A stretch of 24,771 nt of DNA from Pseudomonadota bacterium. GTDB lineage: Bacteria; Desulfobacterota; Desulfovibrionia; Desulfovibrionales; Desulfovibrionaceae. The first letter of the stretch is position 1, and each line of letters opens with the position of its first letter. Shown here piece after piece: positions 8,080 to 16,650 of the stretch. The notes under the pieces were generated by a model. That model saw only the letters and a list, made by a program, of their open reading frames with translations. It was not told the DNA's origin and searched no databases. A program made the translations under genes and the position numbers. Location of the stretch: assembly GCA_023390395.1 (NCBI GenBank), contig JAEWCY010000181.1, forward strand, positions 1 through 24,771, read 5' to 3'.

Positions 8080-8238
8080 CGCCATGTTGCCTTGAAGCTT
8101 TGCCGTGCATGCTTTTTGATGGGGGCTGTCCGATCAGCCCCGGGTCGCTTTGCCTGCGGCCGCGGCCTGGGGAAGTGCCCCGCCGCCGTCGCCGAGGCCG
8201 GACCCGAACCAATTTCCCCGCCAAGGAGGGTGTCGTCC

Positions 8239-9330
8239 ATGAAGATCGTCGACGTGCAGGCCATCGCCGTGAGCATTCCCCAGGCCCGCAAGTTCGCCGC
8301 CCCGACCAAGGGCTTCGATACGGAAAGCGACGGCCACGTGCTGGTCAAGGTCCTGACCGACGAGGGCATCGTCGGCCTGGGCGAGGCCTGGCGGCTCACC
8401 CCCCGGGCCGTGGCCGCCTTCATCGTCGAGGCACTCAAACCCCGCCTCCTCGGCGCGGACCCCACCCGCATCGAGGCCCTGTGGCGCAAGATGTACCAGG
8501 CGACCTTCCGCTACGGCCGCAAGGGCATGGTGCTCAACGCCATCAGCGGCGTGGAGATCGCCCTGTGGGACATCCTGGGGAAGTCCTGCGGCCTGCCCGT
8601 GTACAAGCTCCTCGGCGGGGCCTGCTGGGAGGGCATCCGCGCCTACGCCAGCCTGCCGCCCTACGGGAATCCCAAGGACGCGGCCGCCGACGCCGCCGAG
8701 CAGGCGGGCCAGGGCTACCACATGGTCAAGCTGCACCAGCGCGACCTCGAATCCGTGCGCGAGACGCGCCGGGCCGTGGGCGAAGCCACCCAGATCACCC
8801 TGGACGTCAACGGCTGCTGGACGCCCAAGGAGGCCCTGGCCATGGCCAGACGCCTGGAGGAGTGGGACGTGCGCTGGCTCGAGGAGCCCATCAACCCCAT
8901 GGACGACTACGACGGCCTGCGCTTCGTGCGCGAACGCTGCGGCCTGCTGATCGCGGCCGGGGAAAACGAATACGCCCACTACGGCTTCAAGACCCTGATC
9001 GAGAAGCAGGCGGCCGACCTGCTCCAGCCGGACATCATCAAGTCCGGCGGCCTGCTGTGCTGCCGCAAGATCCTGGCCATGGCCGAGGCGGCCAACCTCC
9101 AGGTCATCCCCCATTCCTTCTACTACGGCCCGGGTGTCGCGGCCACGGCCCATTTCGTCATGGCCAACCCCTTAAGCGACGAGATGGAGATCAACGCCAC
9201 GCCCCTGGCCCACGACTTCATGGTCCCGGCCCTGCGCCCCGTGGCCGGCCGGCTGGAGGTGAGCGATAAGCCGGGGCTCGGCATCGAACTCGACGAGGAC
9301 GTGATCGCGCACCACCGCCTGGACCGCTAG
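8239..9330 (+). CDS. Enolase-superfamily (mandelate racemase-like) enzyme with K164-x-H166
   Basis: The 363-residue protein has the capping domain and (beta/alpha)8 barrel of the mandelate racemase/muconate lactonising group. Metal ligands are D189 (LDVNG), E215 (WLEEP) and E242 (AAGENEY). The H292 (IPHS) and D265 (DIIKSGG) pair forms the catalytic dyad of mandelate racemase and acid-sugar dehydratases. On the opposite face the usual KxK motif reads K164-L-H166, so the second lysine, normally the base, is histidine. Such enzymes abstract a proton alpha to a carboxylate to racemise or dehydrate hydroxy acids. AAGGAGGG lies 8 nt before the ATG. The next + strand genes are the sigma-54 activator and suyAB. 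Inference: the substrate may be 3-sulfolactate (racemisation) or a related sulfo-acid; a sugar-acid dehydratase is the main alternative. Confidence 0.9.
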   Translation: MKIVDVQAIAVSIPQARKFAAPTKGFDTESDGHVLVKVLTDEGIVGLGEAWRLTPRAVAAFIVEALKPRLLGADPTRIEALWRKMYQATFRYGRKGMVLNAISGVEIALWDILGKSCGLPVYKLLGGACWEGIRAYASLPPYGNPKDAAADAAEQAGQGYHMVKLHQRDLESVRETRRAVGEATQITLDVNGCWTPKEALAMARRLEEWDVRWLEEPINPMDDYDGLRFVRERCGLLIAAGENEYAHYGFKTLIEKQAADLLQPDIIKSGGLLCCRKILAMAEAANLQVIPHSFYYGPGVAATAHFVMANPLSDEMEINATPLAHDFMVPALRPVAGRLEVSDKPGLGIELDEDVIAHHRLDR

Positions 9331-9382
9331 CGCCGCGTCCGGGAAACGCGCAGGCGCGCCGGGGGGCGCGATGCGAGGCGAC

Positions 9383-9417
9383 GCCGCGCCCCTTCCCGCC
9401 GTCGGGAGGGGCGCGGC
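9383..9417 (+). terminator. Hairpin after the enolase-family gene
   Basis: Arms at 9383-9397 and 9404-9417 pair over 14 bp with one bulged base and a 6-nt loop. It lies 53 nt after the stop codon and has no T-tract. It probably separates the enolase-family gene from the regulator. Confidence 0.5.
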
Positions 9418-9454
9418 CGGAGATTACCCCAAAAGGCCAGGGAGAACGACGGCT

Positions 9455-9482
9455 TTGCAGGCAGGGCGATATCCTCTACACT
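9455..9482 (+). promoter_or_regulatory. Possible sigma-70 promoter of the sigma-54 activator gene
   Basis: TTGCAG (9455-9460), a 16-bp spacer and TACACT (9477-9482) lie 86 bp before the activator ATG. The match is fair, and an activator gene is expected to have its own constitutive promoter. Confidence 0.35.
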
Positions 9483-9568
9483 GAGGACCGGCGCACGGAG
9501 CGCGCTTCCCGGCGACCGCGGGAGGCGTCCTTCGCGCCGCATCCGCAGCGTTGCAGGGGTCGCTTGGC

Positions 9569-11113
<1,545 letters not shown>

Positions 11114-11133
11114 CCCGGCCCGCCGGGCCGGCC

Positions 11134-11346
11134 GTGCTGCTCATCGCGTTGCGCCACGTCTCCGAAGCCTACGGCATGGCCGAGGTCGCCAAGGCCGCCG
11201 GCATCAAGCGGGAAAGCCTGTACCGCGCCCTGTCGCCCAAGGGCAATCCGACGCTTAAAACCCTGACGGCGGTATTGAAGGCCGTCGGATTGCGCCTTGC
11301 CGTGGCCCCCGGAACCCCGCCCCGCCTCTCTGCTCACACCTGTTAG
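11134..11346 (+). pseudogene. Truncated HigA-type antitoxin remnant
   Basis: This open frame encodes about 70 residues, including GMAEVAKAAGIKRESLYRAL and SPKGNPTLKTLTAVLKAVGL. That is the helix-turn-helix half of addiction-module antidote proteins of the HigA2/XRE type. Normal members have about 35 more residues at the N-terminus, which would run into the activator's stop codon 20 nt upstream. The only early start is a GTG at 11134 without a ribosome-binding site, and no toxin partner lies nearby. It therefore looks like a 5'-truncated relic, perhaps still translated through read-in from the activator gene. Confidence 0.65.
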
Positions 11347-11462
11347 GCTCCGCCTTCCCTGAACCGGGGCGTCGTCGCCACCATGGGCGCGCGCTCGCCC
11401 GGCGGCTCTTCAGGACGGCCAGGGGCCGGCCCCGGCCCGGAAAGCCCGACGCGCCGCTGTGA

Positions 11463-11475
11463 CCAATACCGGGCG
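11463..11475 (+). promoter_or_regulatory. Copy 1 of the proposed enhancer motif, upstream of suyAB
   Basis: The sequence is CCAATACCGGGCG. Its centre lies about 125 bp upstream of the predicted sigma-54 start site, a usual place for an activator site. Copy 2 starts 19 bp further on in the same orientation. Confidence 0.6.
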
Positions 11476-11481
11476 TCACGT

Positions 11482-11494
11482 CCAATATCCGGCG
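11482..11494 (+). promoter_or_regulatory. Copy 2 of the proposed enhancer motif, upstream of suyAB
   Basis: The sequence is CCAATATCCGGCG, about 106 bp upstream of the predicted start site. Together with copy 1 it makes a direct-repeat pair, which suits binding of an oligomeric activator. A flanking string GGCGTCACG also occurs twice (11472-11480 and 11514-11522), 42 bp apart. Confidence 0.6.
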
Positions 11495-11534
11495 CGACAT
11501 GGCCGTTCCCTCCGGCGTCACGGCGATCAAAAAC

Positions 11535-11554
11535 CGTAATTTCACTGTATTACG
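11535..11554. promoter_or_regulatory. Inverted repeat CGTAAT-N8-ATTACG before the suyAB promoter
   Basis: The perfect 6-bp arms are at 11535-11540 and 11549-11554, between the enhancer copies and the -24 box. It lies in a locally AT-rich segment next to GATCAA, so it may be an operator or part of a DNA-bending site. Confidence 0.4.
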
Positions 11555-11567
11555 ATGCGGCAGCCTC

Positions 11568-11583
11568 GGGCATGCCCCTTGCT
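11568..11583 (+). promoter_or_regulatory. Sigma-54 promoter of suyAB
   Basis: The -24 element is GGGCATG with GG at 11569-11570. The -12 element is TTGCT with GC at 11581-11582. The GG-N10-GC spacing is exact. Transcription should start near 11594, which leaves a leader of about 260 nt before suyA. Confidence 0.78.
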
Positions 11584-11606
11584 TAGTCTCCGGCATGTTG
11601 GAGACG

Positions 11607-11764
11607 CCGCAATCCCCGATTTCCCGCGGATCGCAAGAAGCGCTTCGGAAGGACCGGCAGGGAGGCTGCCCCGCCCGGCCCGAGGCGGCGCGAGCCGCGC
11701 CCAAACGCCCGGCCCGCGTCCAAGTCGGCCCGGGCGTCGGACCACGTTCTCTGCGGGATTGCGG
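11607..11764 (+). other. Possible structured 5' leader of suyA
   Basis: CCGCAATCCC (11607-11616) is exactly complementary to GGGATTGCGG (11755-11764), enclosing 138 nt that contain smaller hairpins such as GCGGC-GCGA-GCCGC near 11685-11700. The region lies wholly in the predicted leader, ending about 90 nt before the suyA start. It could be a closing helix of a regulatory RNA, but chance cannot be excluded. No known riboswitch class was recognised. Confidence 0.3.
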
Positions 11765-11853
11765 ACAGGCAGGGCCGCACGACCGGCAGGCCGGACGGGA
11801 CTCGATGCCGCTGCCGGCCATCCAGGCGGAAACATCCAATGCAGGAGGAAGGT

Positions 11854-12138
11854 ATGTCCGTGCAATTCATTGTCCATGAACCCGGCGACATGGTCGGCGT
11901 CGTCGTCGTCGAAGGCGTCAAGGCCGGGCAGAAGCTCACCGGCTGGGTCATGGAAGGCGACAAGACCCTCGAGGTCGCGGTGAAGGACGACATCCCCATC
12001 GGCCACAAGCTGGCCCTCAAGAACTTGGCCGTGGGCGACACGGTCATCAAGTACGGCGTGGACATCGGCAAGGTCGTGGCCCCCATCCAGGCCGGCGAAC
12101 ATCTCCACGTCCACAACGTCAAGACGAAAAGGTGGTAG
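11854..12138 (+). CDS. suyA: (2R)-sulfolactate sulfo-lyase small subunit
   Basis: The 94-residue protein is a SAF-domain subunit of the UxaA/SuyA type. Its hallmarks are VGVVVVEGVKAGQ near the start, IPIGHKLALKNL in the middle, and the ending GEHLHVHNVKTKRW. The last two stretches are closer, as I know the family, to SuyA than to the altronate dehydratase N-domain. SuyA and SuyB together cleave (2R)-3-sulfolactate to pyruvate and sulfite in the cytoplasm. The ATG at 11854 has AGGAGG at 11843-11848 with 5-nt spacing, which rules out the ATG at 11839 lying upstream of that site. suyB starts 3 nt after the stop. Sulfite released here could feed dissimilatory sulfite reduction (inference). An altronate-like hydro-lyase is the alternative. 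Confidence 0.85.
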   Translation: MSVQFIVHEPGDMVGVVVVEGVKAGQKLTGWVMEGDKTLEVAVKDDIPIGHKLALKNLAVGDTVIKYGVDIGKVVAPIQAGEHLHVHNVKTKRW

Positions 12139-12140
12139 GC

Positions 12141-13301
12141 ATGAAGACCAAATTCATGGGGTATCGGCGCGAAAACGGACGGGTCGGCGTGCGCAACCAC
12201 GTGGTCATCCTGCCCCTGGACGACCTGTCCAACGCCGCCTGCGAGGCCGTGGCCAACAACATCAAGGGCACCCTGGCCCTGCCCCATCCCTACGGCCGCC
12301 TGCAATTCGGCGCCGACCTGGACCTGCACTTCAAGACGCTCATCGGCGCGGGCAGCAATCCCAACGTGGCCGCCGTGGTGGTCATCGGCATCGAGCCGGT
12401 CTGGACCGCCCGGGTGGTGGACGGCATCGCCAAGACCGGAAAGCCCGTGGCCGGCTTCTCCATCGAGCAGCACGGCGACCTGGAGACCATCCGCGCCGCT
12501 TCCCGCAAGGCCAAGGAGTTCGTCCAGTTCGCCACCGAGTTGCAGCGCGTCGCATGCGACGTCAAGGAACTGTGGGTGTCCACCAAGTGCGGCGAGTCCG
12601 ACACGACCTCGGGCCTGGCCACCAACCCTACCGTGGGCGACGCCTTCGACAAGCTCTACGCCAACGGCAACACCCTGCTCTTCGGCGAGACCACCGAGCT
12701 CACCGGCGGCGAGCACCTCGTGGCCGCCCGCTGCCGCACCCCGGAGATCCGCGACCAGTTCATGGCCATGTTCGACCGCTACGCCGCCTTGGTCGAGGCC
12801 CACAAGGTCGACGACCTGTGCGACTCCCAGCCCACCAAGGGCAACATCGAGGGCGGGCTCACCACCATCGAGGAAAAGGCCCTGGGCAACATCCAGAAGA
12901 TCGGCAAGAAGTGCGTCGTGGACGGCGTGCTGGACAAGGCCGACGCGCCCACGGGCCCGGGCCTGTGGTTCATGGACTCCTCCTCGGCCGCGGCCGAGAT
13001 GGTGACCCTGGTGGCGGCGGCCGGCTTCGTGGTGCACTTCTTCCCCACGGGCCAGGGCAACATCATCGGCAACCCCATCCTGCCGGTGATCAAGCTGAGC
13101 TCCAACCCCCGCACCGTGCGTACCATGAGCGAGCACGTCGACGTGGACGTGTCCGGCATCCTGCGCCGCGAGATCAACCTGGACCAGGCCGGCGACATGC
13201 TGCTCGACATGATGGTGCGCACCGCCAACGGCCGCAACACCGCCGCCGAGACCCTGGGACACCGCGAATTCGTCCTGACCCGCCTGTACGAAAGCGCCTA
13301 G
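12141..13301 (+). CDS. suyB: (2R)-sulfolactate sulfo-lyase large subunit
   Basis: The 386-residue protein belongs to the UxaA C-domain/GarD family. It opens with MGYRRENGRVGVRNHVVILP and has the signature TKCGESDTTSGLATNP, the conserved DSQPTKGNIEGGLTTIEEKALGN, and SSAAAEMVTLVAAAGFVVH near the C-terminus. Its length fits SuyB, the catalytic subunit of sulfolactate sulfo-lyase. The ATG at 12141 follows AAAAGGTGG at 5 nt; a GTG at 12132 overlaps the suyA stop and is less likely. It is co-transcribed with suyA and followed by a strong terminator. The genes that interconvert sulfolactate stereoisomers in other bacteria (slcC/comC) are not in this window. The enolase-family enzyme upstream might fill that role (inference). 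Confidence 0.85.
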   Translation: MKTKFMGYRRENGRVGVRNHVVILPLDDLSNAACEAVANNIKGTLALPHPYGRLQFGADLDLHFKTLIGAGSNPNVAAVVVIGIEPVWTARVVDGIAKTGKPVAGFSIEQHGDLETIRAASRKAKEFVQFATELQRVACDVKELWVSTKCGESDTTSGLATNPTVGDAFDKLYANGNTLLFGETTELTGGEHLVAARCRTPEIRDQFMAMFDRYAALVEAHKVDDLCDSQPTKGNIEGGLTTIEEKALGNIQKIGKKCVVDGVLDKADAPTGPGLWFMDSSSAAAEMVTLVAAAGFVVHFFPTGQGNIIGNPILPVIKLSSNPRTVRTMSEHVDVDVSGILRREINLDQAGDMLLDMMVRTANGRNTAAETLGHREFVLTRLYESA

Positions 13302-13315
13302 CGCGCCCCGCCCCT

Positions 13316-13386
13316 CCGATCCCGGCCGGCCCCTCCCGGCCGGGATCGGCCTTTCCCGGCCGGCCGTTCGCCGGCTTCTTTTTTTT
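13316..13386 (+). terminator. Rho-independent terminator of suyAB
   Basis: A perfect 14-bp stem (ccgatcccggccgg, 13316-13329, with its complement at 13336-13349) is followed by a second small stem (GCCGG/CCGGC, 13359-13375) and the run TTCTTTTTTTT (13376-13386). It is the clearest intrinsic terminator in the window. Confidence 0.85.
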
Positions 13387-13601
13387 CGCGCCTGCGCCGG
13401 CCTTGGGTACGCGGCCGGAGACCGCGCGCGTGGCCGCGCCGGCTTCACGCCCCGGCGGCCTGACGCACGCCCTGTCCCGGGGGAGGCGTCCGGCCGCGTC
13501 GGCCGCCAGGAGCGGGCGCGGCCGCCGGCCGCTCCATCGCCGCAAGCGAGGCCGCGGCCGGTCGACCCGGGCGTCCTGCGGGCGACCGGAGGATAGGATA
13601 A
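13387..13601. other. Intergenic region between convergent suyB and terC
   Basis: GC-rich DNA between two terminators. I see no gene, repeat or regulatory site in it. Confidence 0.5.
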
Positions 13602-13641
13602 GCCCGCCGCCGCTCCCGGCAGGGCGGGAGCGGCGGCGGGC
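13602..13641 (-). terminator. Terminator of terC
   Basis: A perfect 17-bp stem (13602-13618 with 13625-13641) has a 6-nt loop. On the minus strand it is followed by TTATCCTAT, a weak U-rich tail. It lies about 70 nt past the terC stop. Confidence 0.65.
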
Positions 13642-13712
13642 GAGGGTGGAGGATGGCTCAAAGACGGTGAGGGGCGAAGAAGGCCCGGGCCGGGGACGCG
13701 GGGCGAGGGCCT

Positions 13713-14399
13713 TCAGCAGCGCTTGGCCGTCTGTCCCTGCAGCCTGAGGAAGAGCTTGCCGGCCACGACCACGCCCACCGCGCCCACGATCTCGGCGACG
13801 ATGCTCTGGGTGTGGGTCGCCTGAAAGAAGCCCTGGGTGAACTGGTCGGTCAGGATCATCTCCATGGCCACCTTGCCGAGGATGGCCGAGCCCAGCAGGA
13901 GGATCCAGGGGAAGCGGTCCATGAGGTTGGCCAGCAGCGAGGAGGTGAAGACGACGAAGGGAATGGACAGACCCAGGCCGATGAGCAGCAGGACCAGGTC
14001 CCCCTTGGACGCCCCGGCCACGGCCAGGATGTTGTCCGTGGACATGACGAGGTCGGCCACGAGCACGGTGAAGACGGCCTGGAGCAGGGTGGAGCACTGC
14101 TTGCGCCCCTCTTCGTCGGGGCTTCCCTGGACGAGGAGCTTCACGCCGATCCAGGCGATAAGCACGCCGCCCACCAGCTTGATGTAGGGCAGGCCCATGA
14201 GCTTGGCCGCGAAGACGGTCAGGATGACGCGCAGGACCACGGCCGCGCCCGCGCCGATGCCGATGCTCAGCAGGCGCTGCTTCTTGGGCAGGCCGTTGGC
14301 CGCCATGGCGATGACCACGGCGTTGTCGCCGGCCAGGACGAGGTCGATGCAGATGATGCTGAGCAGGCTGCCGAAGAACTGCAAATCGAAATGCGGCAT
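13713..14399 (-). CDS. TerC-family integral membrane protein
   Basis: The 228-residue, very hydrophobic protein has about seven membrane helices and the two acidic family motifs LAGDNAVVIA and MSTDNILAVAG. It belongs to the YjbE/TerC branch (PF03741). Members export metal ions such as manganese or are linked to metalation of secreted enzymes. Start ATG at 14399 with AAGGA 8 nt before it. It lies downstream of tctA on the same strand, separated by a strong hairpin. No manganese riboswitch was recognised upstream. Its relation to the sulfonate genes is unclear: it could be a bystander, or an export route for an anion as in related TauE/TerC-like roles (speculative). Confidence 0.9.
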   Translation of the reverse strand: MPHFDLQFFGSLLSIICIDLVLAGDNAVVIAMAANGLPKKQRLLSIGIGAGAAVVLRVILTVFAAKLMGLPYIKLVGGVLIAWIGVKLLVQGSPDEEGRKQCSTLLQAVFTVLVADLVMSTDNILAVAGASKGDLVLLLIGLGLSIPFVVFTSSLLANLMDRFPWILLLGSAILGKVAMEMILTDQFTQGFFQATHTQSIVAEIVGAVGVVVAGKLFLRLQGQTAKRC

Positions 14400-14452
14400 G
14401 ACGGTGTTCCTTGTCGTTGTCGTGGCCGGCCCCGGCCGGGGGGCGTGGCCGC

Positions 14453-14488
14453 CGCTTCCCCGCGCCCGGCGGCCGGGGCGGGGAAGCG
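14453..14488 (-). terminator. Hairpin between tctA and terC
   Basis: Arms cgcttccccgc (14453-14463) and gcggggaagcg (14478-14488) pair over 11 bp, with a further CCCGG/CCGGG stem inside. It lies about 30 nt past the tctA stop and has no T-tract, so it may reduce rather than block read-through into terC. Confidence 0.55.
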
Positions 14489-14516
14489 GACAGTGTATGC
14501 GTGTCCCGGGATGGCC

Positions 14517-16022
14517 TCAATCGTCGGCGTCGGAAAGCGCTTCGACTCCGCCGCTTTTCACCTGCATCCACAGGCCCCTGGCGATGGAGGCCAGGGCCAG
14601 GGCGATGAAGCACAGGGAGATGGGCCGGGTGAAGAAGATGCCGAGAGAGCCGCCCGAGAGCATCAGGGATTGGGACAGGGACGTCTCCAGCATCGAGGCC
14701 AGGACCGTGGACAACACCAGGGGGGCCACCGGGAAGCGGAGCTTGCGCATGAAGTAGCCGATCACGCCGAAGAGCAAGGCCACCCACACGTCGAACATCA
14801 GGAAGCGGATGCTGTAGGCCCCGATCACCGAGAACAGCACGATCAGCGGACCGAGGACCGGGAAGGGGATGCGGGCGATGCGCGCCCACAGGGGGATCAG
14901 CGGCAGGTTGAGGATCAGGCAGATGATGTTGCCCACGTACATGCTGGCGATGACTGCCCAGACGAAGGGCGCGTTGTTCTGGAAGAGCAGGGGGCCGGGC
15001 TGCAGGCCGTACATCATGAAGCCGCCGAGCAGCACGGCCAGGGCCGGGCCCGTGGGCAGGCCGAAGGCGAACAGGGGCACGAATCCGGCGCTCGAGGTGG
15101 CGTTGTTGGCCCCCTCGGGCGCGGCCACGCCCTCGATGGCCCCCTTGCCGAAGCGTTCGGGCGTCTTGGAGCAGCGCTTCTCGATGTCGTAGGCCACGAA
15201 GGTGGTCACGGCCGGGGCGCAGCCGGGCAAGAGCCCCATGAAGAAGCCGATGAGGCTCGAGCGCACCATGGTCCAGCGGCACATCCAGATGTCGGCCCAC
15301 TTGGGCAGCCAGTCGATCTTGCCGCTGTTGTAGACCAGGGCCACGCGCTGCTCCACGTTGGTGAAGACCTCGCCCAGGGCGAACAGGCCGATGATGATGC
15401 TGATGAAGTTCACCCCGGCCAGCAGGTCGTCCGAGCCGAAGGTCAGCCGGGCCGCCCCGGTGAGGGGGTTCTGGCCGACCAGCGAGATCAAAAGGCCGAA
15501 GGCCGCGCCGATGATGCCCTTGAACAGCGCCTTGCCCGACAGGCTGATGATCAGCGACAGGCCCATGAACATCAGGGCGAAGTACTCGGGCGGGCCGAAG
15601 GACAGGGCGAAGCTGGCCAGGATGGGAGCGAAGAAGGTGAGGCCCACGATGCCTATGGTGCCGGCCACCCAGGAGGAGATGGCGGAGATGGCCAGGGCCG
15701 GCCCGGCCCGGCCCTGCTTGGCCATTTCGTAGCCGTCCAGGGCCGTGGGCACGGACGAGGCCTCGCCGGGGATGTTCACCACGATGGCCGTGGTGGAGCC
15801 GCCGTACATGGCCCCGTAGTAGATGGCGGCCATCATGATGATGGCCGGGGTGGGTGCGAGGAACGTGGTCAGGGGCAGGAGGATGGCGATGGCCGAGGAG
15901 GGGCCGATGCCGGGCAGCACGCCGACCAGGGTGCCGAGCGTCGAGCCGACCAGGGCCCACAGCAGGTTGACCGGCGAGATGGCCGAGGCGAATCCTTGGA
16001 ACAAGAGGTTCATGGAAAACAT
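14517..16022 (-). CDS. tctA: Tripartite tricarboxylate transporter, large membrane subunit
   Basis: The 501-residue membrane protein has about 12 helices and TctA signatures: GTLVGVLPGIGPSSAIAILLP near the N-terminus, YYGAMYGGSTTAIVVNIPGE, and the second repeat GFFMGLLPGCAPAVTTFVAYDIEKR. It forms the channel of the secondary transporter together with TctB, fed by the periplasmic TctC. The ATG at 16022 has GGAGG (16035-16031) that overlaps the tctB stop, so translation is coupled. The family carries citrate, other carboxylates and some sulfonates. Placement between suyAB and the shared sigma-54 promoter suggests sulfolactate or a similar anion (inference). Confidence 0.93.
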   Translation of the reverse strand: MFSMNLLFQGFASAISPVNLLWALVGSTLGTLVGVLPGIGPSSAIAILLPLTTFLAPTPAIIMMAAIYYGAMYGGSTTAIVVNIPGEASSVPTALDGYEMAKQGRAGPALAISAISSWVAGTIGIVGLTFFAPILASFALSFGPPEYFALMFMGLSLIISLSGKALFKGIIGAAFGLLISLVGQNPLTGAARLTFGSDDLLAGVNFISIIIGLFALGEVFTNVEQRVALVYNSGKIDWLPKWADIWMCRWTMVRSSLIGFFMGLLPGCAPAVTTFVAYDIEKRCSKTPERFGKGAIEGVAAPEGANNATSSAGFVPLFAFGLPTGPALAVLLGGFMMYGLQPGPLLFQNNAPFVWAVIASMYVGNIICLILNLPLIPLWARIARIPFPVLGPLIVLFSVIGAYSIRFLMFDVWVALLFGVIGYFMRKLRFPVAPLVLSTVLASMLETSLSQSLMLSGGSLGIFFTRPISLCFIALALASIARGLWMQVKSGGVEALSDADD

Positions 16023-16034
16023 AAAAGCGGCCTC

Positions 16035-16496
16035 CTACCTGTCGAAGAGTCCGGCCGGAAAGTTCATTTCCAGTCCGACGCTGAAGACGTAGTGCACGAC
16101 GAGGGCGGTGATCACGGCGCAGACCACGGCTTGGACCAGGCGGCGGTTGAGCTGCCAGACGGTCGCCGTGATGTAGCAGGCCGTGGCCAGGGGCATGCCG
16201 AGGACCTCGATGCCGAGCAGGTAGGCCACGGTGAGCCCGAAGAAGACCAGCAGGTGGAGGCCGCCGGCGCGGTCCGGCCATTCCACCTCCATGTCCGGGC
16301 CGTGGCTTTTCCAGGATTTGAAGGACAAGCCCAGGCCGGCGACGATGGTGCAGACGCTCAGGCCCATGGGGAGCATCCAGGGGGGGAGGCGCTCGCCCAG
16401 CATGTCCGTGATGCTCAGGGAACTGAGGAAGAACAGAAGTCCGATTCCGGTGATGAAAAAACCGCTTAGGATGTCGAGTCGGCGTAGTGATCTCAC
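16035..16496 (-). CDS. tctB: Tripartite tricarboxylate transporter, small membrane subunit
   Basis: The 153-residue protein has four predicted helices (FFITGIGLLFFLSSL; LPMGLSVCTIVAGLGLSF; LLVFFGLTVAYLLGI; AVVCAVITALVVHYVF), the TctB pattern. It starts with GTG at 16496, preceded by GGGAGGAGAG. The 154-nt gap to tctC upstream holds no gene that I can see. Its stop overlaps the tctA ribosome-binding site. Confidence 0.88.
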   Translation of the reverse strand: MRSLRRLDILSGFFITGIGLLFFLSSLSITDMLGERLPPWMLPMGLSVCTIVAGLGLSFKSWKSHGPDMEVEWPDRAGGLHLLVFFGLTVAYLLGIEVLGMPLATACYITATVWQLNRRLVQAVVCAVITALVVHYVFSVGLEMNFPAGLFDR

Positions 16497-16650
16497 GAAG
16501 CTCTCCTCCCTCGGATCTTGCGTCCGGGCTGGTCCTTGGGGGTCGTCCCCGGCGTCGCGGTCGCGAAATTCCCCGGGCGGGCTTCGCTGACGCCATGCCT
16601 TCCGTGCATGTCCCGTTGAAAATACGGCGTAGGCTTCAACGGCCGCGACG

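Larger units (their letters stand above)
7788..8238 (+). other. Intergenic region before the enolase-family gene
   Basis: Apart from the sites listed separately, this 451-bp stretch holds a weak hairpin after the response regulator gene (GCCGCC 7826-7831 with GGCGGC 7838-7843) and a small AT-richer island around 8050-8080. Short open frames here look like chance frames in GC-rich DNA. The AAGGAGGG at 8223-8230 is the ribosome-binding site of the next gene. Confidence 0.4.

Noticed and set aside
7844..8095. 83-residue open frame in the gap before the enolase-family gene.
   Set aside because: It includes the simple CCCCGCG repeat and has no ribosome-binding site or recognisable motif.
11854..13301. 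Reading of suyAB as altronate dehydratase (uxaA-type).
   Set aside because: The genes are split into a SAF subunit and a separate large subunit with SuyA/SuyB-like ends. Altronate dehydratase is one chain, although other split hydro-lyases cannot be fully excluded.
14400..14516. Possible manganese (yybP-ykoY) riboswitch upstream of terC.
   Set aside because: The segment is a simple GC hairpin and lacks the conserved riboswitch core.
13174..16596. Very long open frame on the minus strand out of phase with terC and tctA, and other long frames such as 3315-5249 (-) and 2178-3662 (+).
   Set aside because: They overlap well-supported genes in another frame, are rich in Arg, Gly, Pro and Ala, and show no domain. 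They are expected by-products of third-position GC bias.
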